Below, one piece after another: positions 7,508 to 13,501 of a stretch of DNA of 13,501 nucleotides. The stretch covers positions 1 to 13,501 of the forward strand of contig JAFADH010000273.1 in NCBI GenBank assembly GCA_023424995.1. The letters run 5' to 3'. The notes below the pieces were generated by a model. It made no database searches and was not told the origin of the DNA. It was given only the letters and a program-made list of their open reading frames with translations. The translations under genes were made by a program, and so were the position numbers. The DNA is from Bacillota bacterium (GTDB lineage: Bacteria; Bacillota; Clostridia; Lachnospirales; Lachnospiraceae). Position 1 is the first letter of the stretch. Every line of letters starts with the position of its first letter.

Positions 7508-7900
7508 TTACTGCTGTCCGATCAGCTTATCCTTCTCAACGATATGGTGGATCAGCCAGTCATTAAGGAATTCCAGTAATTCAAAAATCACTTCCTTCTG
7601 ATTCTCGTCAACCGCACTTAAGTCATAGCCCGCAATCTTCTCTGTGAATTCCTGATGTTCCACCTTGTGTGACAGCAGTCTCTTATACCGGATGCCTGCC
7701 ATATATTCTTCCTCATGCTGAAAGTGAATGGCAGCATACTCTGTTAACTCCTTTAATATCTCCACGATGTAATCATACTTATCATGGATGAATTCATCCA
7801 CTAGGGTCTCATAGGCTCTGTCGGCAATCTCAAAAAGCTTCTCGTGTTCTTCATCAATACTGGCAATTCCTGTTCTGTACTCATCCTTGAATTTGTACAT
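7508..7900 (-). CDS. Bacteriohemerythrin
   Basis: A 130-residue single-domain non-haem di-iron protein that binds oxygen reversibly in related proteins. In numbering from the ATG at 7900, the ligand set is complete: H19, H59 and E63 (HxxxE), H78 and H82 (HxxxH), H119 and D124 (HxxxxD). The N-terminal YRTGIASIDEEH is typical of the family. The frame is open to an ATG at 7933, but the alignment of the fold with residue 1 at 7900 and the AAAGGAAAA about 10 nt upstream favour the shorter form. In an anaerobe it may act in oxygen sensing, scavenging or delivery, but the sequence does not decide this. No signalling domain is fused to it. Confidence 0.92.
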   Translation of the reverse strand: MYKFKDEYRTGIASIDEEHEKLFEIADRAYETLVDEFIHDKYDYIVEILKELTEYAAIHFQHEEEYMAGIRYKRLLSHKVEHQEFTEKIAGYDLSAVDENQKEVIFELLEFLNDWLIHHIVEKDKLIGQQ

Positions 7901-7927
7901 ATAACATTTTCCTTTCGTAAGGTGTGC

Positions 7928-7950
7928 TAACATAAGTTACCTATATGTTA
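7928..7950. promoter_or_regulatory. Inverted repeat upstream of bacteriohemerythrin
   Basis: TAACATA (7928-7934) and TATGTTA (7944-7950) form a perfect 7-bp inverted repeat with a 9-nt spacer, 28 nt before the hemerythrin start. It is placed like an operator or a promoter-proximal element. The factor is unknown. Confidence 0.4.
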
Positions 7951-7998
7951 TGCCCCGCATATTGCAGCACGTTCCTGCACTTCATTAAGCGGGGCATA
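7949..7998. other. Long stem-loop between Ig-like gene and bacteriohemerythrin
   Basis: TATGCCCCGC (7949-7958) pairs with GCGGGGCATA (7989-7998), a perfect 10-bp GC-rich stem. Within the loop TGCAG (7963-7967) pairs with CTGCA (7975-7979). Neither strand has a following T run. On the minus strand it lies after the Ig-like gene and could limit read-through, or be part of the hemerythrin 5' leader. Confidence 0.55.
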
Positions 7999-8022
7999 TA
8001 CAGTAATCGTTATGAATGTTTT

Positions 8023-10566
8023 TTAGTAGGAAGCTACCACTACATAAGAAGCTGCCATAGCTTTCACCGAATTACCGCTCAGGTCAGTCAGGCCATTGTG
8101 CAGGATCTCAACCTTAAGCAGGCTTCCGGCTGCCGGCTGTGAGGTCAGCGTGATATTCACGGTATTGCCGCTGATGGATACATTGTTCGGCAGTTCATAT
8201 GCACCTGACAGCATTGATACCTTCACAATCAATGTGCCTTGGACCGCTTCATCAAAGTTCATCTTAATTACATTCCTTGTCTGAGTATCAAAGGTATTGC
8301 TTACCCAGGAGGGCTTTTTATTCTCCTTCAGTTCCACGGAGCCTGAATATAATGTAATCGCAGAATAGCTGTTATTGTAACCCCTGACACCGGTGATGGA
8401 TACCGGTCTGGAAATCGTCACAGGGTTGGATTCCGGCGCAATCGTCAGAATTACGGTGGCCCCGGTCTCCGTTGTATTATCCGTTAATTCCGCCTTCATC
8501 AGAGTCACACCCGCTACGGAGTAATTGCTTAAGGCCTCTGCGGAAGCTTTATCCAGCTTATGTGCAAATTTAATGATGATCTGGTCCGGATTCGCAGCCG
8601 ACTGGGCAATGCTGTAAGGTGCCGGCAGCTCAGTGTCCTGTCCGGAAGAATTGGCGATGTAAATATCTCTGGACATGTTTGTATTCTGGAAACCATCAAA
8701 AGCAAAGCCTTCTGTGATGGTAAATGTATAGCTTCCGTTTAAAGTCAGGTTCGCCAGCTTCAGCTTAACGATGTTATTGCCTTCGTTATGGGTCTGAACC
8801 GTCCAGTTGATGTTCGTATTCGGTATGATATCATCAAAGCTTGATATAAATCTCGCATTAAAGACGCCGGTATTGGTTAACAGGGTCACTGCTTCATTGA
8901 AGGTCAGGGTAAGTATCTCGGTCTCCGGATCATATACGAAGACGGTGATAACGGGTTTTGCTGTTTCAACCGTAAAATCCACCGGTCTGTCCTGCATAAT
9001 ATTGGCGCTGGTATCCGAAGGATTTACATTATAGCTGTTATACATTCCGATGCCCACTGTCCTGACACCGGTCAAGGTAAGATCCGTTCCGGTCAGCGTA
9101 TAGTTAACCTTCTTATTATTGGAAGGATCCACTATACCAAGTATCATGGAACCGCTCGGAGTAGTGATATAACCCGGTGTCTGTATGGAGCGGTCAAACA
9201 TGGCGGACAAGGTATTATAGGCGGTACGCTGGATATATAAAACCTTGGCCTGGGGCTTCAGGGAATTATCCAGCTGAATATAAGGCTGTACATATACATT
9301 CGCCGGAATATTGCCTGCATTGTCCTTAATTCCTGAGATATATACGGTAAGTAATTTATTCTTATCCGCAGTGACTATATTCGACAGATTGATCTTCAAT
9401 GATCTCTTGTCACTGGATACCACATAATTCAGGACATTATTCAAGGTACTGATTGTGGAGGGATCGACTGATACATTACCTACTGCCGCCCCGCCGGTTA
9501 CCTTCATATTGTCAAAGTTCACCGGTTCGTTGAATAGAATAGTTGCGATTACGCCGGTATCATCCACTGTGGTTGATACAATATAAGGAGCTGTAGTATC
9601 AATATAGGTAATCTGCTTATAATAGGATTCAAGCGCCACACCGTCCGCGGTCTTAATGTCGCTGGAGAAGCTGATGCCATAATTACCGCTTAAGGAATTG
9701 GCTGTTATTATGGTCAAGGTCTTCTTATCCTCAGATAATTTGGCAGTGATCTTACCCGGGTCGTCTGCCAGTACGCCCTTCGCATTCTTCCTCTGTGTCA
9801 GCTCAATATTGCCGGACAGGCTGCCTCCCGTTCCGATTACGGTATTCTCCTGTATGGGACTGGCAAAGGTCGCAGTGATTATATTGGAATCCGTGATGTT
9901 AACATCCTTCACTTCCGCAACCGGTCCGACCACCTCGATGATGACGGCATCATTAATAAAGCTGGTCTTGGCTGCACTGGCAGTCGCTGACTTTGCCGCT
10001 GTAGCAACCAGAATAACCTTTCCGGTCTTAATGGCGGTGATCTTACCGGCAGCGGCATCATCAATACGGATGCAGCCTTTATCTCCGTTTCCTATGCTCC
10101 AGTACACCTTATCCGAGGAATTGGACGGAGTCAGGACAGCGTCCAGATCCTTGCTTTCATTTAACTGCAGCACATGTGCTCCATTGGTAAGGCTGGCATT
10201 GGAGATGGCAACCGCAGTAGCCGGAACGGTAACAGTCACATTGCATACCAGAGTCGTGGTCTTCTTAGTGGGATATGTAATCTTGCAGGATACCTTGGCA
10301 GTTCCCGCACTTACGGAAGTAACCACTCCGTTCTTGTTAACGGTTACTACCTTTTTATTGGAGGAAGACCAGGCATAAGTGCTCTTGCTTACCTTATTCG
10401 TAACGTTCAAATCATAGACTTCGCCAATCCCGATAAGCTCCAGTGTTGTCTTCGTGAGTGCCGGAGCTGCCGCCTTGGCTACCGTTACATTCATGCTGCA
10501 CAATATCGGTACGGTCAGTGCCAGTACCAGGAACATGGCAATTCTCTTGTAAAGCCGTGTTTTCAT
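8023..10566 (-). CDS. Secreted multi-domain Ig-like (BIG2 + SbsA-like) surface protein
   Basis: An 847-residue protein with a basic start and a hydrophobic signal peptide ending near VAKAAA (about residue 33). Two bacterial Ig-like BIG2-type modules follow (about 35-115 with WSSSNKKVVTVNKNGVVTSV, then about 118-215). The remainder repeats a motif of the SbsA/Big_5-like kind (TFASPIQ, LFNEPVN, MFDRSIQ, TFNEAVT, KFAHKLD, NFDEAVQ at about 234, 345, 457, 556, 667, 771), two followed by a D-x-x-GN turn. There is no LPXTG, SLH, dockerin or catalytic domain, so it probably works as an extracellular or envelope-associated adhesive or structural protein. Start: AGGAGG lies 12 nt before ATG 10566 but only 3 nt before the in-frame GTG at 10575, so 10566 is preferred with some doubt. 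The Cys in the signal peptide does not fit a lipobox. Confidence 0.85.
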   Translation of the reverse strand: MKTRLYKRIAMFLVLALTVPILCSMNVTVAKAAAPALTKTTLELIGIGEVYDLNVTNKVSKSTYAWSSSNKKVVTVNKNGVVTSVSAGTAKVSCKITYPTKKTTTLVCNVTVTVPATAVAISNASLTNGAHVLQLNESKDLDAVLTPSNSSDKVYWSIGNGDKGCIRIDDAAAGKITAIKTGKVILVATAAKSATASAAKTSFINDAVIIEVVGPVAEVKDVNITDSNIITATFASPIQENTVIGTGGSLSGNIELTQRKNAKGVLADDPGKITAKLSEDKKTLTIITANSLSGNYGISFSSDIKTADGVALESYYKQITYIDTTAPYIVSTTVDDTGVIATILFNEPVNFDNMKVTGGAAVGNVSVDPSTISTLNNVLNYVVSSDKRSLKINLSNIVTADKNKLLTVYISGIKDNAGNIPANVYVQPYIQLDNSLKPQAKVLYIQRTAYNTLSAMFDRSIQTPGYITTPSGSMILGIVDPSNNKKVNYTLTGTDLTLTGVRTVGIGMYNSYNVNPSDTSANIMQDRPVDFTVETAKPVITVFVYDPETEILTLTFNEAVTLLTNTGVFNARFISSFDDIIPNTNINWTVQTHNEGNNIVKLKLANLTLNGSYTFTITEGFAFDGFQNTNMSRDIYIANSSGQDTELPAPYSIAQSAANPDQIIIKFAHKLDKASAEALSNYSVAGVTLMKAELTDNTTETGATVILTIAPESNPVTISRPVSITGVRGYNNSYSAITLYSGSVELKENKKPSWVSNTFDTQTRNVIKMNFDEAVQGTLIVKVSMLSGAYELPNNVSISGNTVNITLTSQPAAGSLLKVEILHNGLTDLSGNSVKAMAASYVVVASY

Positions 10567-10642
10567 AATAATCACATACCTCCTAATTTCATCCCTCGCA
10601 TTACATTAATGTTAAATGATAAATATTATTTCACTTCTATAT

Positions 10643-10671
10643 ATAGTATCATATCATTTACAAATTGTCAA
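10643..10671 (-). promoter_or_regulatory. Sigma-A promoter of the Ig-like protein gene
   Basis: The minus strand reads TTGACA (10671-10666), a 17-bp spacer, then TACTAT (10648-10643) preceded by TGA, an extended -10. The start would be near 10636, giving a leader of about 70 nt before an AGGAGG ribosome binding site. This is a near-consensus, strong promoter. Confidence 0.85.
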
Positions 10672-10679
10672 AATCTTGT

Positions 10680-10934
10680 CTTTTTGTTTACATTTTTCTT
10701 AAATTCTATATATTTCTAGGTACTTTGCCATATGCGGACCCATAATAAGAAGGCCCCATTCCGTTATTTAACATATTTTACAAAATCTATAGAAATTTAA
10801 CTTTATTTTTTAAGGAAACCGAATTATAATTGAAGAATAGTATAGGATACCTTTATATAGGGGGATCTAAGGATTTTTTGTATATTATAAGTATATAACG
10901 ACTTGATACTAATCAATACATACAGGTCTAATTA
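10680..10934. other. AT-rich gene-free stretch
   Basis: No ORF with a ribosome binding site and no recognisable RNA was found here. It holds T-rich runs, a short palindrome TTGAT-acta-ATCAA around 10903-10916 and a possible second plus-strand promoter-like pair around 10830-10858 (TTGAAG, 17 bp, TTATAT) with nothing obvious to drive. Confidence 0.4.
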
Positions 10935-10963
10935 TTGACAAATCATGTGCTGTATGTTATTTT
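10935..10963 (+). promoter_or_regulatory. Orphan plus-strand sigma-A promoter
   Basis: TTGACA (10935-10940), a 17-bp spacer, then TATTTT (10958-10963) with a TGt extension. It points towards the terminator at 11012-11044 and has no coding gene in front of it. Confidence 0.6.
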
Positions 10964-10969
10964 TTCCTG

Positions 10970-11044
10970 GTAAATTACGTATTGTGATTCTTGGTACACA
11001 AGGACACACGGAAAGCTCTGTGTAAAGCACAGGGCTTTTTCTTT
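10970..11044 (+). ncRNA. Candidate small RNA of about 75 nt
   Basis: Defined only by an upstream promoter and a strong terminator on the same strand. Between them TTGTG and CACAA can form a short stem (around 10982-11001), followed by the terminator hairpin. No ORF with an SD fits inside. I do not recognise an Rfam family. The 5' end is inferred from promoter spacing and is approximate. Confidence 0.4.
11012..11044 (+). terminator. Rho-independent terminator, plus strand
   Basis: AAAGCTCTGTG (11012-11022) pairs with CACAGGGCTTT (11028-11038), 11 bp with a single G-U, loop TAAAG, followed by a T-rich tail ending TTTCTTT. No plus-strand coding gene precedes it, which supports a small transcript starting at the promoter at 10935-10963. 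Confidence 0.85.
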
Positions 11045-11071
11045 GTCTGGACAGTTATGGCCGGGGTTCTT

Positions 11072-11105
11072 CTGTTTCGACGTCGAAACAGTTGCGCCGG
11101 CGCAA
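11072..11105. repeat. Two abutting perfect palindromes (20 bp and 14 bp)
   Basis: CTGTTTCGACGTCGAAACAG (11072-11091) and TTGCGCCGGCGCAA (11092-11105) are each perfect palindromes and touch with no base between. They are enclosed by TTCTT/AAGAA and CGGGG/CCCCG (about 11063-11067 with 11116-11120), so one strand could fold as a three-way junction. The right side overlaps the T run of the rnlB terminator. Function unknown. Confidence 0.75.
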
Positions 11106-11131
11106 AAGAAAAGCACCCCGAAGGATGCTTT
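11104..11131 (-). terminator. Rho-independent terminator of rnlAB
   Basis: On the minus strand AAAGCATCC pairs with GGGTGCTTT (9 bp, one G-U) around a TTCG tetraloop, then TCTTTT. It begins 4 nt after the rnlB stop codon. Confidence 0.92.
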
Positions 11132-11135
11132 AGTA

Positions 11136-11513
11136 TTAACTTCTATACTTTCGTGCTTTTCTTGCATATAAATAGCGTTCACTCGGTGTAAGTATTCCAT
11201 TGTTTAATAATCCTATGTTTTTTTGATAAAAACTATTTATTTCATTTAGTTCATCGGCATTATCTATACTTACTACCTTCATTGAATTATATTCCACTTC
11301 TATTCCATTGTAATACCCCTCAACAAATCTATTGAAATTTTGCCCATTTGACAATAATAAATCAAATAACACAAAGCAAGGCCCATCAATATAATTGCTT
11401 AAATCATTCGATATATCTTTACTATAATATATAGGATTATCATAGGAAACTGAATATATGACTGCTCTATATTTATTGTTATGCAGGGAATTTACTTGAT
11501 AATGACTGCTCAT
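11136..11513 (-). CDS. rnlB: RnlB-family antitoxin
   Basis: A 125-residue protein, close to the 123 residues of E. coli RnlB. The central segment CFVLFDLLLSNGQNFNRF (residues 46-63) fits what I recall as the RnlB-family core. In E. coli, RnlB binds and restrains the RnlA ribonuclease. The position fits: it is the second gene, 12 nt behind rnlA, in the same order as in E. coli, and is followed directly by a terminator. AAGGAAGTGA lies about 4-8 nt before the ATG. The gene is AT-rich with A/T-ending codons, unlike the core genes to its left. Identification rests on remembered family features plus the rnlA neighbour, so the family is likely but was not checked by search. Confidence 0.78.
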   Translation of the reverse strand: MSSHYQVNSLHNNKYRAVIYSVSYDNPIYYSKDISNDLSNYIDGPCFVLFDLLLSNGQNFNRFVEGYYNGIEVEYNSMKVVSIDNADELNEINSFYQKNIGLLNNGILTPSERYLYARKARKYRS

Positions 11514-11525
11514 ATAATCACTTCC

Positions 11526-12626
11526 TTATTTAGGATTTACCATTGCATTAAACCATGTTTTCATAGAAGATATTATTTCATTAAAAATTTCATCCGCTAT
11601 ATTTCTTCGCGAAATAATGCGTGTATCAAAGTCCCTTGCCGTTGCGTGTGAATAAGGGTGCCTTTTATTATAATAATAAACATACATAGATGTAAAGTCT
11701 TTTTCAGTTTTTTCATCAATTTTGCAACTATATTCAGGTTTCATTATAAATTTTGATTGTTTATCCGGTCTAGTAAAAAGCGATCCTAATTGTGTATCTC
11801 CTTCACATTCTATACCTTTTGCAGCATACATTTTTTTCACAAATCCTTCATAAGCTCTTAACGCTTGCTGTATAATCCCTGAATAATCAGGCATATCAAT
11901 CTCAATTTTTGATAATATAAAAGCTGTAGAGAAAATAGCCTTCTGTGAATTCGATAAAAATGAATACAAGTCACTTCCTAACACATGTTCCATTTCTTCA
12001 TAAATTGCATCATTCGAGATGTTGATATTACAAAATCTAATTTGTGCATCTACAACCTCGTCAAGTGAAGCACCATTTTCAGAAACCATTGATACAACTT
12101 CATTAAATAAAAACAAGGGTCTTCCTTGCAATTGCATTCTTTTTGTATTTAAAAAATATTTTATTGTAACTAAATCTCCTGCCTGCCCCCGAAATTGATA
12201 TAAATGATACAGAGCTTTCCCGACTTCTAACTGTTCGCTATAATTAACTTGTGTAACACCGCTTATCCCTTTAATCAATTCAATTACAATCTCGTAATCA
12301 GAACGATCTATAATTATTGAAAATCCATTGGAAAATGGCGAATTATTTATTACATTCTTAACTCTTTCATAAATGTTATCGGCTATTCTTATTGATATAT
12401 CAATATTTTTACCAACATTCGGAGCAATCGTTAAAAGTCCTCCGCTACATTTTATAAAATCTATCTTTATAATATTCCCTTGATTATGAATCGTATACTG
12501 TATTCTACTAACATTTTCTGTGCATTCGATATTTACAGTCCCATCCAGTTCGGATTCGCACCATAACTTTATCCAACCAGTTATCTTCTCCTTGTCTATG
12601 CATAGCTTAGAATATTTATTCGCCAA
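11526..12626 (-). CDS. rnlA: RnlA-family HEPN ribonuclease toxin
   Basis: A 366-residue protein, near the 357 residues of E. coli RnlA (RNase LS), a HEPN endoribonuclease that degrades mRNA, notably late T4 mRNA, when its antitoxin is lost. The C-terminal third contains an Rx4H HEPN motif, R322-HPYS-H327, in YYYNKRHPYSHA. An upstream R257 in QQALRAYEGFVKK corresponds in spacing to the E. coli catalytic set R255, R318, H323. The N-terminal 200 residues would be the two non-catalytic domains. The start is TTG at 12626, with AAAGGAG 8 nt upstream. It has its own promoter (12658-12686) and is followed by rnlB. Base composition is clearly more AT-rich than the flanks, suggesting transfer. A defence role is known for E. 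coli RnlAB; here it is inferred. Confidence 0.85.
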   Translation of the reverse strand: MANKYSKLCIDKEKITGWIKLWCESELDGTVNIECTENVSRIQYTIHNQGNIIKIDFIKCSGGLLTIAPNVGKNIDISIRIADNIYERVKNVINNSPFSNGFSIIIDRSDYEIVIELIKGISGVTQVNYSEQLEVGKALYHLYQFRGQAGDLVTIKYFLNTKRMQLQGRPLFLFNEVVSMVSENGASLDEVVDAQIRFCNINISNDAIYEEMEHVLGSDLYSFLSNSQKAIFSTAFILSKIEIDMPDYSGIIQQALRAYEGFVKKMYAAKGIECEGDTQLGSLFTRPDKQSKFIMKPEYSCKIDEKTEKDFTSMYVYYYNKRHPYSHATARDFDTRIISRRNIADEIFNEIISSMKTWFNAMVNPK

Positions 12627-12657
12627 GACAATTACTCCTTTGTATACATTTTCCTAT

Positions 12658-12686
12658 ATTTTACCACCTATTACCTTACAAATCAA
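12658..12686 (-). promoter_or_regulatory. Sigma-A promoter of rnlAB
   Basis: On the minus strand TTGATT (12686-12681), a 17-bp spacer, then TAAAAT (12663-12658) with a TGG extension. The start would be near 12651, about 25 nt before the TTG start of rnlA. No clear operator palindrome was seen here. Confidence 0.7.
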
Positions 12687-12700
12687 TAAAAAAGTAAATT

Positions 12701-12735
12701 TCACAAAAAGGCACTCAGTGTCAACCGAATGCCTT
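12701..12735 (-). terminator. Rho-independent terminator between amidase and rnlAB
   Basis: On the minus strand AAGGCATTCGG (12735-12725) pairs with CTGAGTGCCTT (12718-12708) with G-U pairs, loop TTGACA, then TTTTTGTG. It separates amidase transcription from the rnlAB promoter 15 nt further on. Confidence 0.88.
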
Positions 12736-12744
12736 ATCAAAGTA

Positions 12745-12858
12745 TTAAATGAGGGAAGGGAAATCAGTCATTAAGTTTTGATTCCTGGCAACTGTATATG
12801 ATAAAAGTTCTTTTGTAGATTCCTCAGCAGTGTATTTACAGCCTTTATTATAACTCAT
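12745..12858 (-). CDS. Possible 37-residue small protein
   Basis: An ATG-to-TAA reading frame encodes MSYNKGCKYTAEESTKELLS and ends in PSLI. It lies between the amidase and its terminator. The only SD-like bases, GGGAA, touch the start codon, which is poor spacing. A small hairpin CCCAC/GTGGG (12861-12877) overlaps that site. It contains no recognised domain. It could be a real small gene, a remnant of a longer one, or chance. Low confidence. Confidence 0.25.
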   Translation of the reverse strand: MSYNKGCKYTAEESTKELLSYTVARNQNLMTDFPSLI

Positions 12859-12897
12859 TTCCCACGAGTATTGTGGGCAAGTTATTCATCTTAAAAC

Positions 12898-13501
12898 TTA
12901 TACCTTTCTTCCGGCTGCCAGAGCTTCCCGGGTTGCTTTTCCTATCTTCGTACCATCATCCTGCATATGTTTTCCCCAGCCCAGCTGATCCCAATATACC
13001 AGTACCGCTATTCTGGTTTTCGGGCCAAAGCTGCCGTCTACCGAAAGTTTAGGCAGCCAGGACGGTATGACCGTATTTAACTTTTCCTGGGCCCACTTAA
13101 TGTCTTCCTTCGAGGAAGCAGGTGTAATTGTAGCTGTCGGCATAGTTACCTCCTCAATATATTTGATACCGGTATATTCACATATACCCTTACAGATTTC
13201 CCGGGCACTTTCCTTCCAGAATGCTTTATTGGCCATCATCTGGGTTGCTTCCCGCTGGTTCGTCATGAAGGCAAGCTCTACCAGGATTGCGGCCTTGGTA
13301 TCTAAGGCGTTACAGTTACACATTGCCAGGGCAGACTTTGTTATGCCCCTGTTCTTCTGTGTGGTGCCTCCGGTCAGATGTTTTAATACAGCCTGAGCCA
13401 GCTTCTCGGACTCTCCTGCATAGGTACTGTGAATGTACACTCCTACCCCCTCGGCAGAATTAAAGCTCTTTCCGTCTCCATATGCGTTAAAATGAATGCT
13501 T
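12898..13501 (-). CDS. N-acetylmuramoyl-L-alanine amidase (Amidase_3) with peptidoglycan-binding-like tail, 5' partial
   Basis: It cleaves the amide bond between muramic acid and the stem peptide in cell-wall peptidoglycan. The frame is open to the window edge, and the residues before the first GTG (SIHFNAYGDGKSFNSAEGVG) are conserved Amidase_3 sequence, so the gene truly starts beyond 13501. 200 residues are visible. The zinc-ligand His in SIHFNA (residue 3), RGI (51-53) and the catalytic Glu in VELAFMTN (E75) are seen; the first zinc ligands lie off the window. After about residue 115 comes a low-complexity linker (TMPTATITPASSKE), then a domain with WAQEKLN and VDGSFGPKTR, as in PG_binding_1-type modules. 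This architecture is common both in phage endolysins and in host autolysins, so its origin is undecided. Confidence 0.9.
   Translation of the reverse strand, partial: SIHFNAYGDGKSFNSAEGVGVYIHSTYAGESEKLAQAVLKHLTGGTTQKNRGITKSALAMCNCNALDTKAAILVELAFMTNQREATQMMANKAFWKESAREICKGICEYTGIKYIEEVTMPTATITPASSKEDIKWAQEKLNTVIPSWLPKLSVDGSFGPKTRIAVLVYWDQLGWGKHMQDDGTKIGKATREALAAGRKV

Noticed and set aside
9698..10378. Plus-strand 226-codon ORF
   Set aside because: Antisense shadow of the Ig-like repeat protein caused by its Thr/Val/Ser-rich codons; no SD and no domain.
10489..10566. Lipoprotein signal for the Ig-like protein (Cys in the signal peptide)
   Set aside because: Residues before the Cys are PIL, not a lipobox with Gly/Ala/Ser at -1; an AKA-type signal peptidase I site lies downstream.
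10943..11200. Overlapping ORFs on both strands (minus 85 codons, plus 66 codons at 10991-11191)
   Set aside because: Both read straight through two terminator hairpins and the palindromes and have no ribosome binding site; the minus one also overlaps the end of rnlB.
12898..13440. Amidase as a complete 180-residue protein starting at GTG 13440
   Set aside because: The codons upstream to the window edge encode the conserved SIHFNA zinc-site region in frame, so this GTG is an internal Val codon and the gene is cut by the window.

Overview
The window looks like chromosomal DNA from a strictly anaerobic, low-to-mid GC Firmicute, most likely a Lachnospiraceae/Clostridia member. Pointers are the M29 aminopeptidase with a long N-terminal extension, a DUF6142-like membrane protein, a stand-alone [FeFe]-hydrogenase-type iron-sulfur protein, strong Shine-Dalgarno sites, TTG starts and AT-rich sigma-A promoters. 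This placement is inference from gene content; no rRNA or tRNA gene is present.

Layout, left to right. Positions 1-120 hold the 5' end of a group IIC-type group II intron on the minus strand, inserted directly behind a Rho-independent terminator (121-170). That terminator closes a minus-strand ABC exporter pair (permease 239-1810, ATPase 1832-2545). Upstream lies the M29 aminopeptidase (2663-4741). Its roughly 270-nt leader carries two tandem copies (period 87 nt) of an 80 percent identical element whose hairpin is kept by compensatory changes, right behind an extended -10 promoter. A minus-strand pair of small membrane proteins (DUF6142-like 5031-5360, VanZ-like 5394-5873) is divergent from the plus-strand hydrogenase-like gene (6006-7295). 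That gene shares a bidirectional terminator with a convergent bacteriohemerythrin (7508-7900). A large secreted Ig-like repeat protein (8023-10566) follows with a near-consensus promoter.

The 10567-11135 interval contains no convincing gene, but it has a plus-strand promoter/terminator pair that predicts an RNA of about 75 nt, and two abutting perfect palindromes. Next comes an AT-rich two-gene cassette, recognised as an RnlA/RnlB HEPN-type toxin-antitoxin system (rnlA 11526-12626, rnlB 11136-11513), with its own promoter and terminator. The right edge has a possible 37-codon ORF, a terminator, and the C-terminal 200 residues of an Amidase_3 cell-wall hydrolase with a peptidoglycan-binding-like tail (12898-13501, 5' end outside the window).

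The most rewarding items are the covarying tandem leader element of the aminopeptidase, the IIC intron sitting on a terminator, the RnlAB cassette, and the orphan small-RNA/palindrome region beside it. No wholly new multi-gene system is evident. The leader element and the palindrome/small-RNA region are the best candidates for something undescribed.
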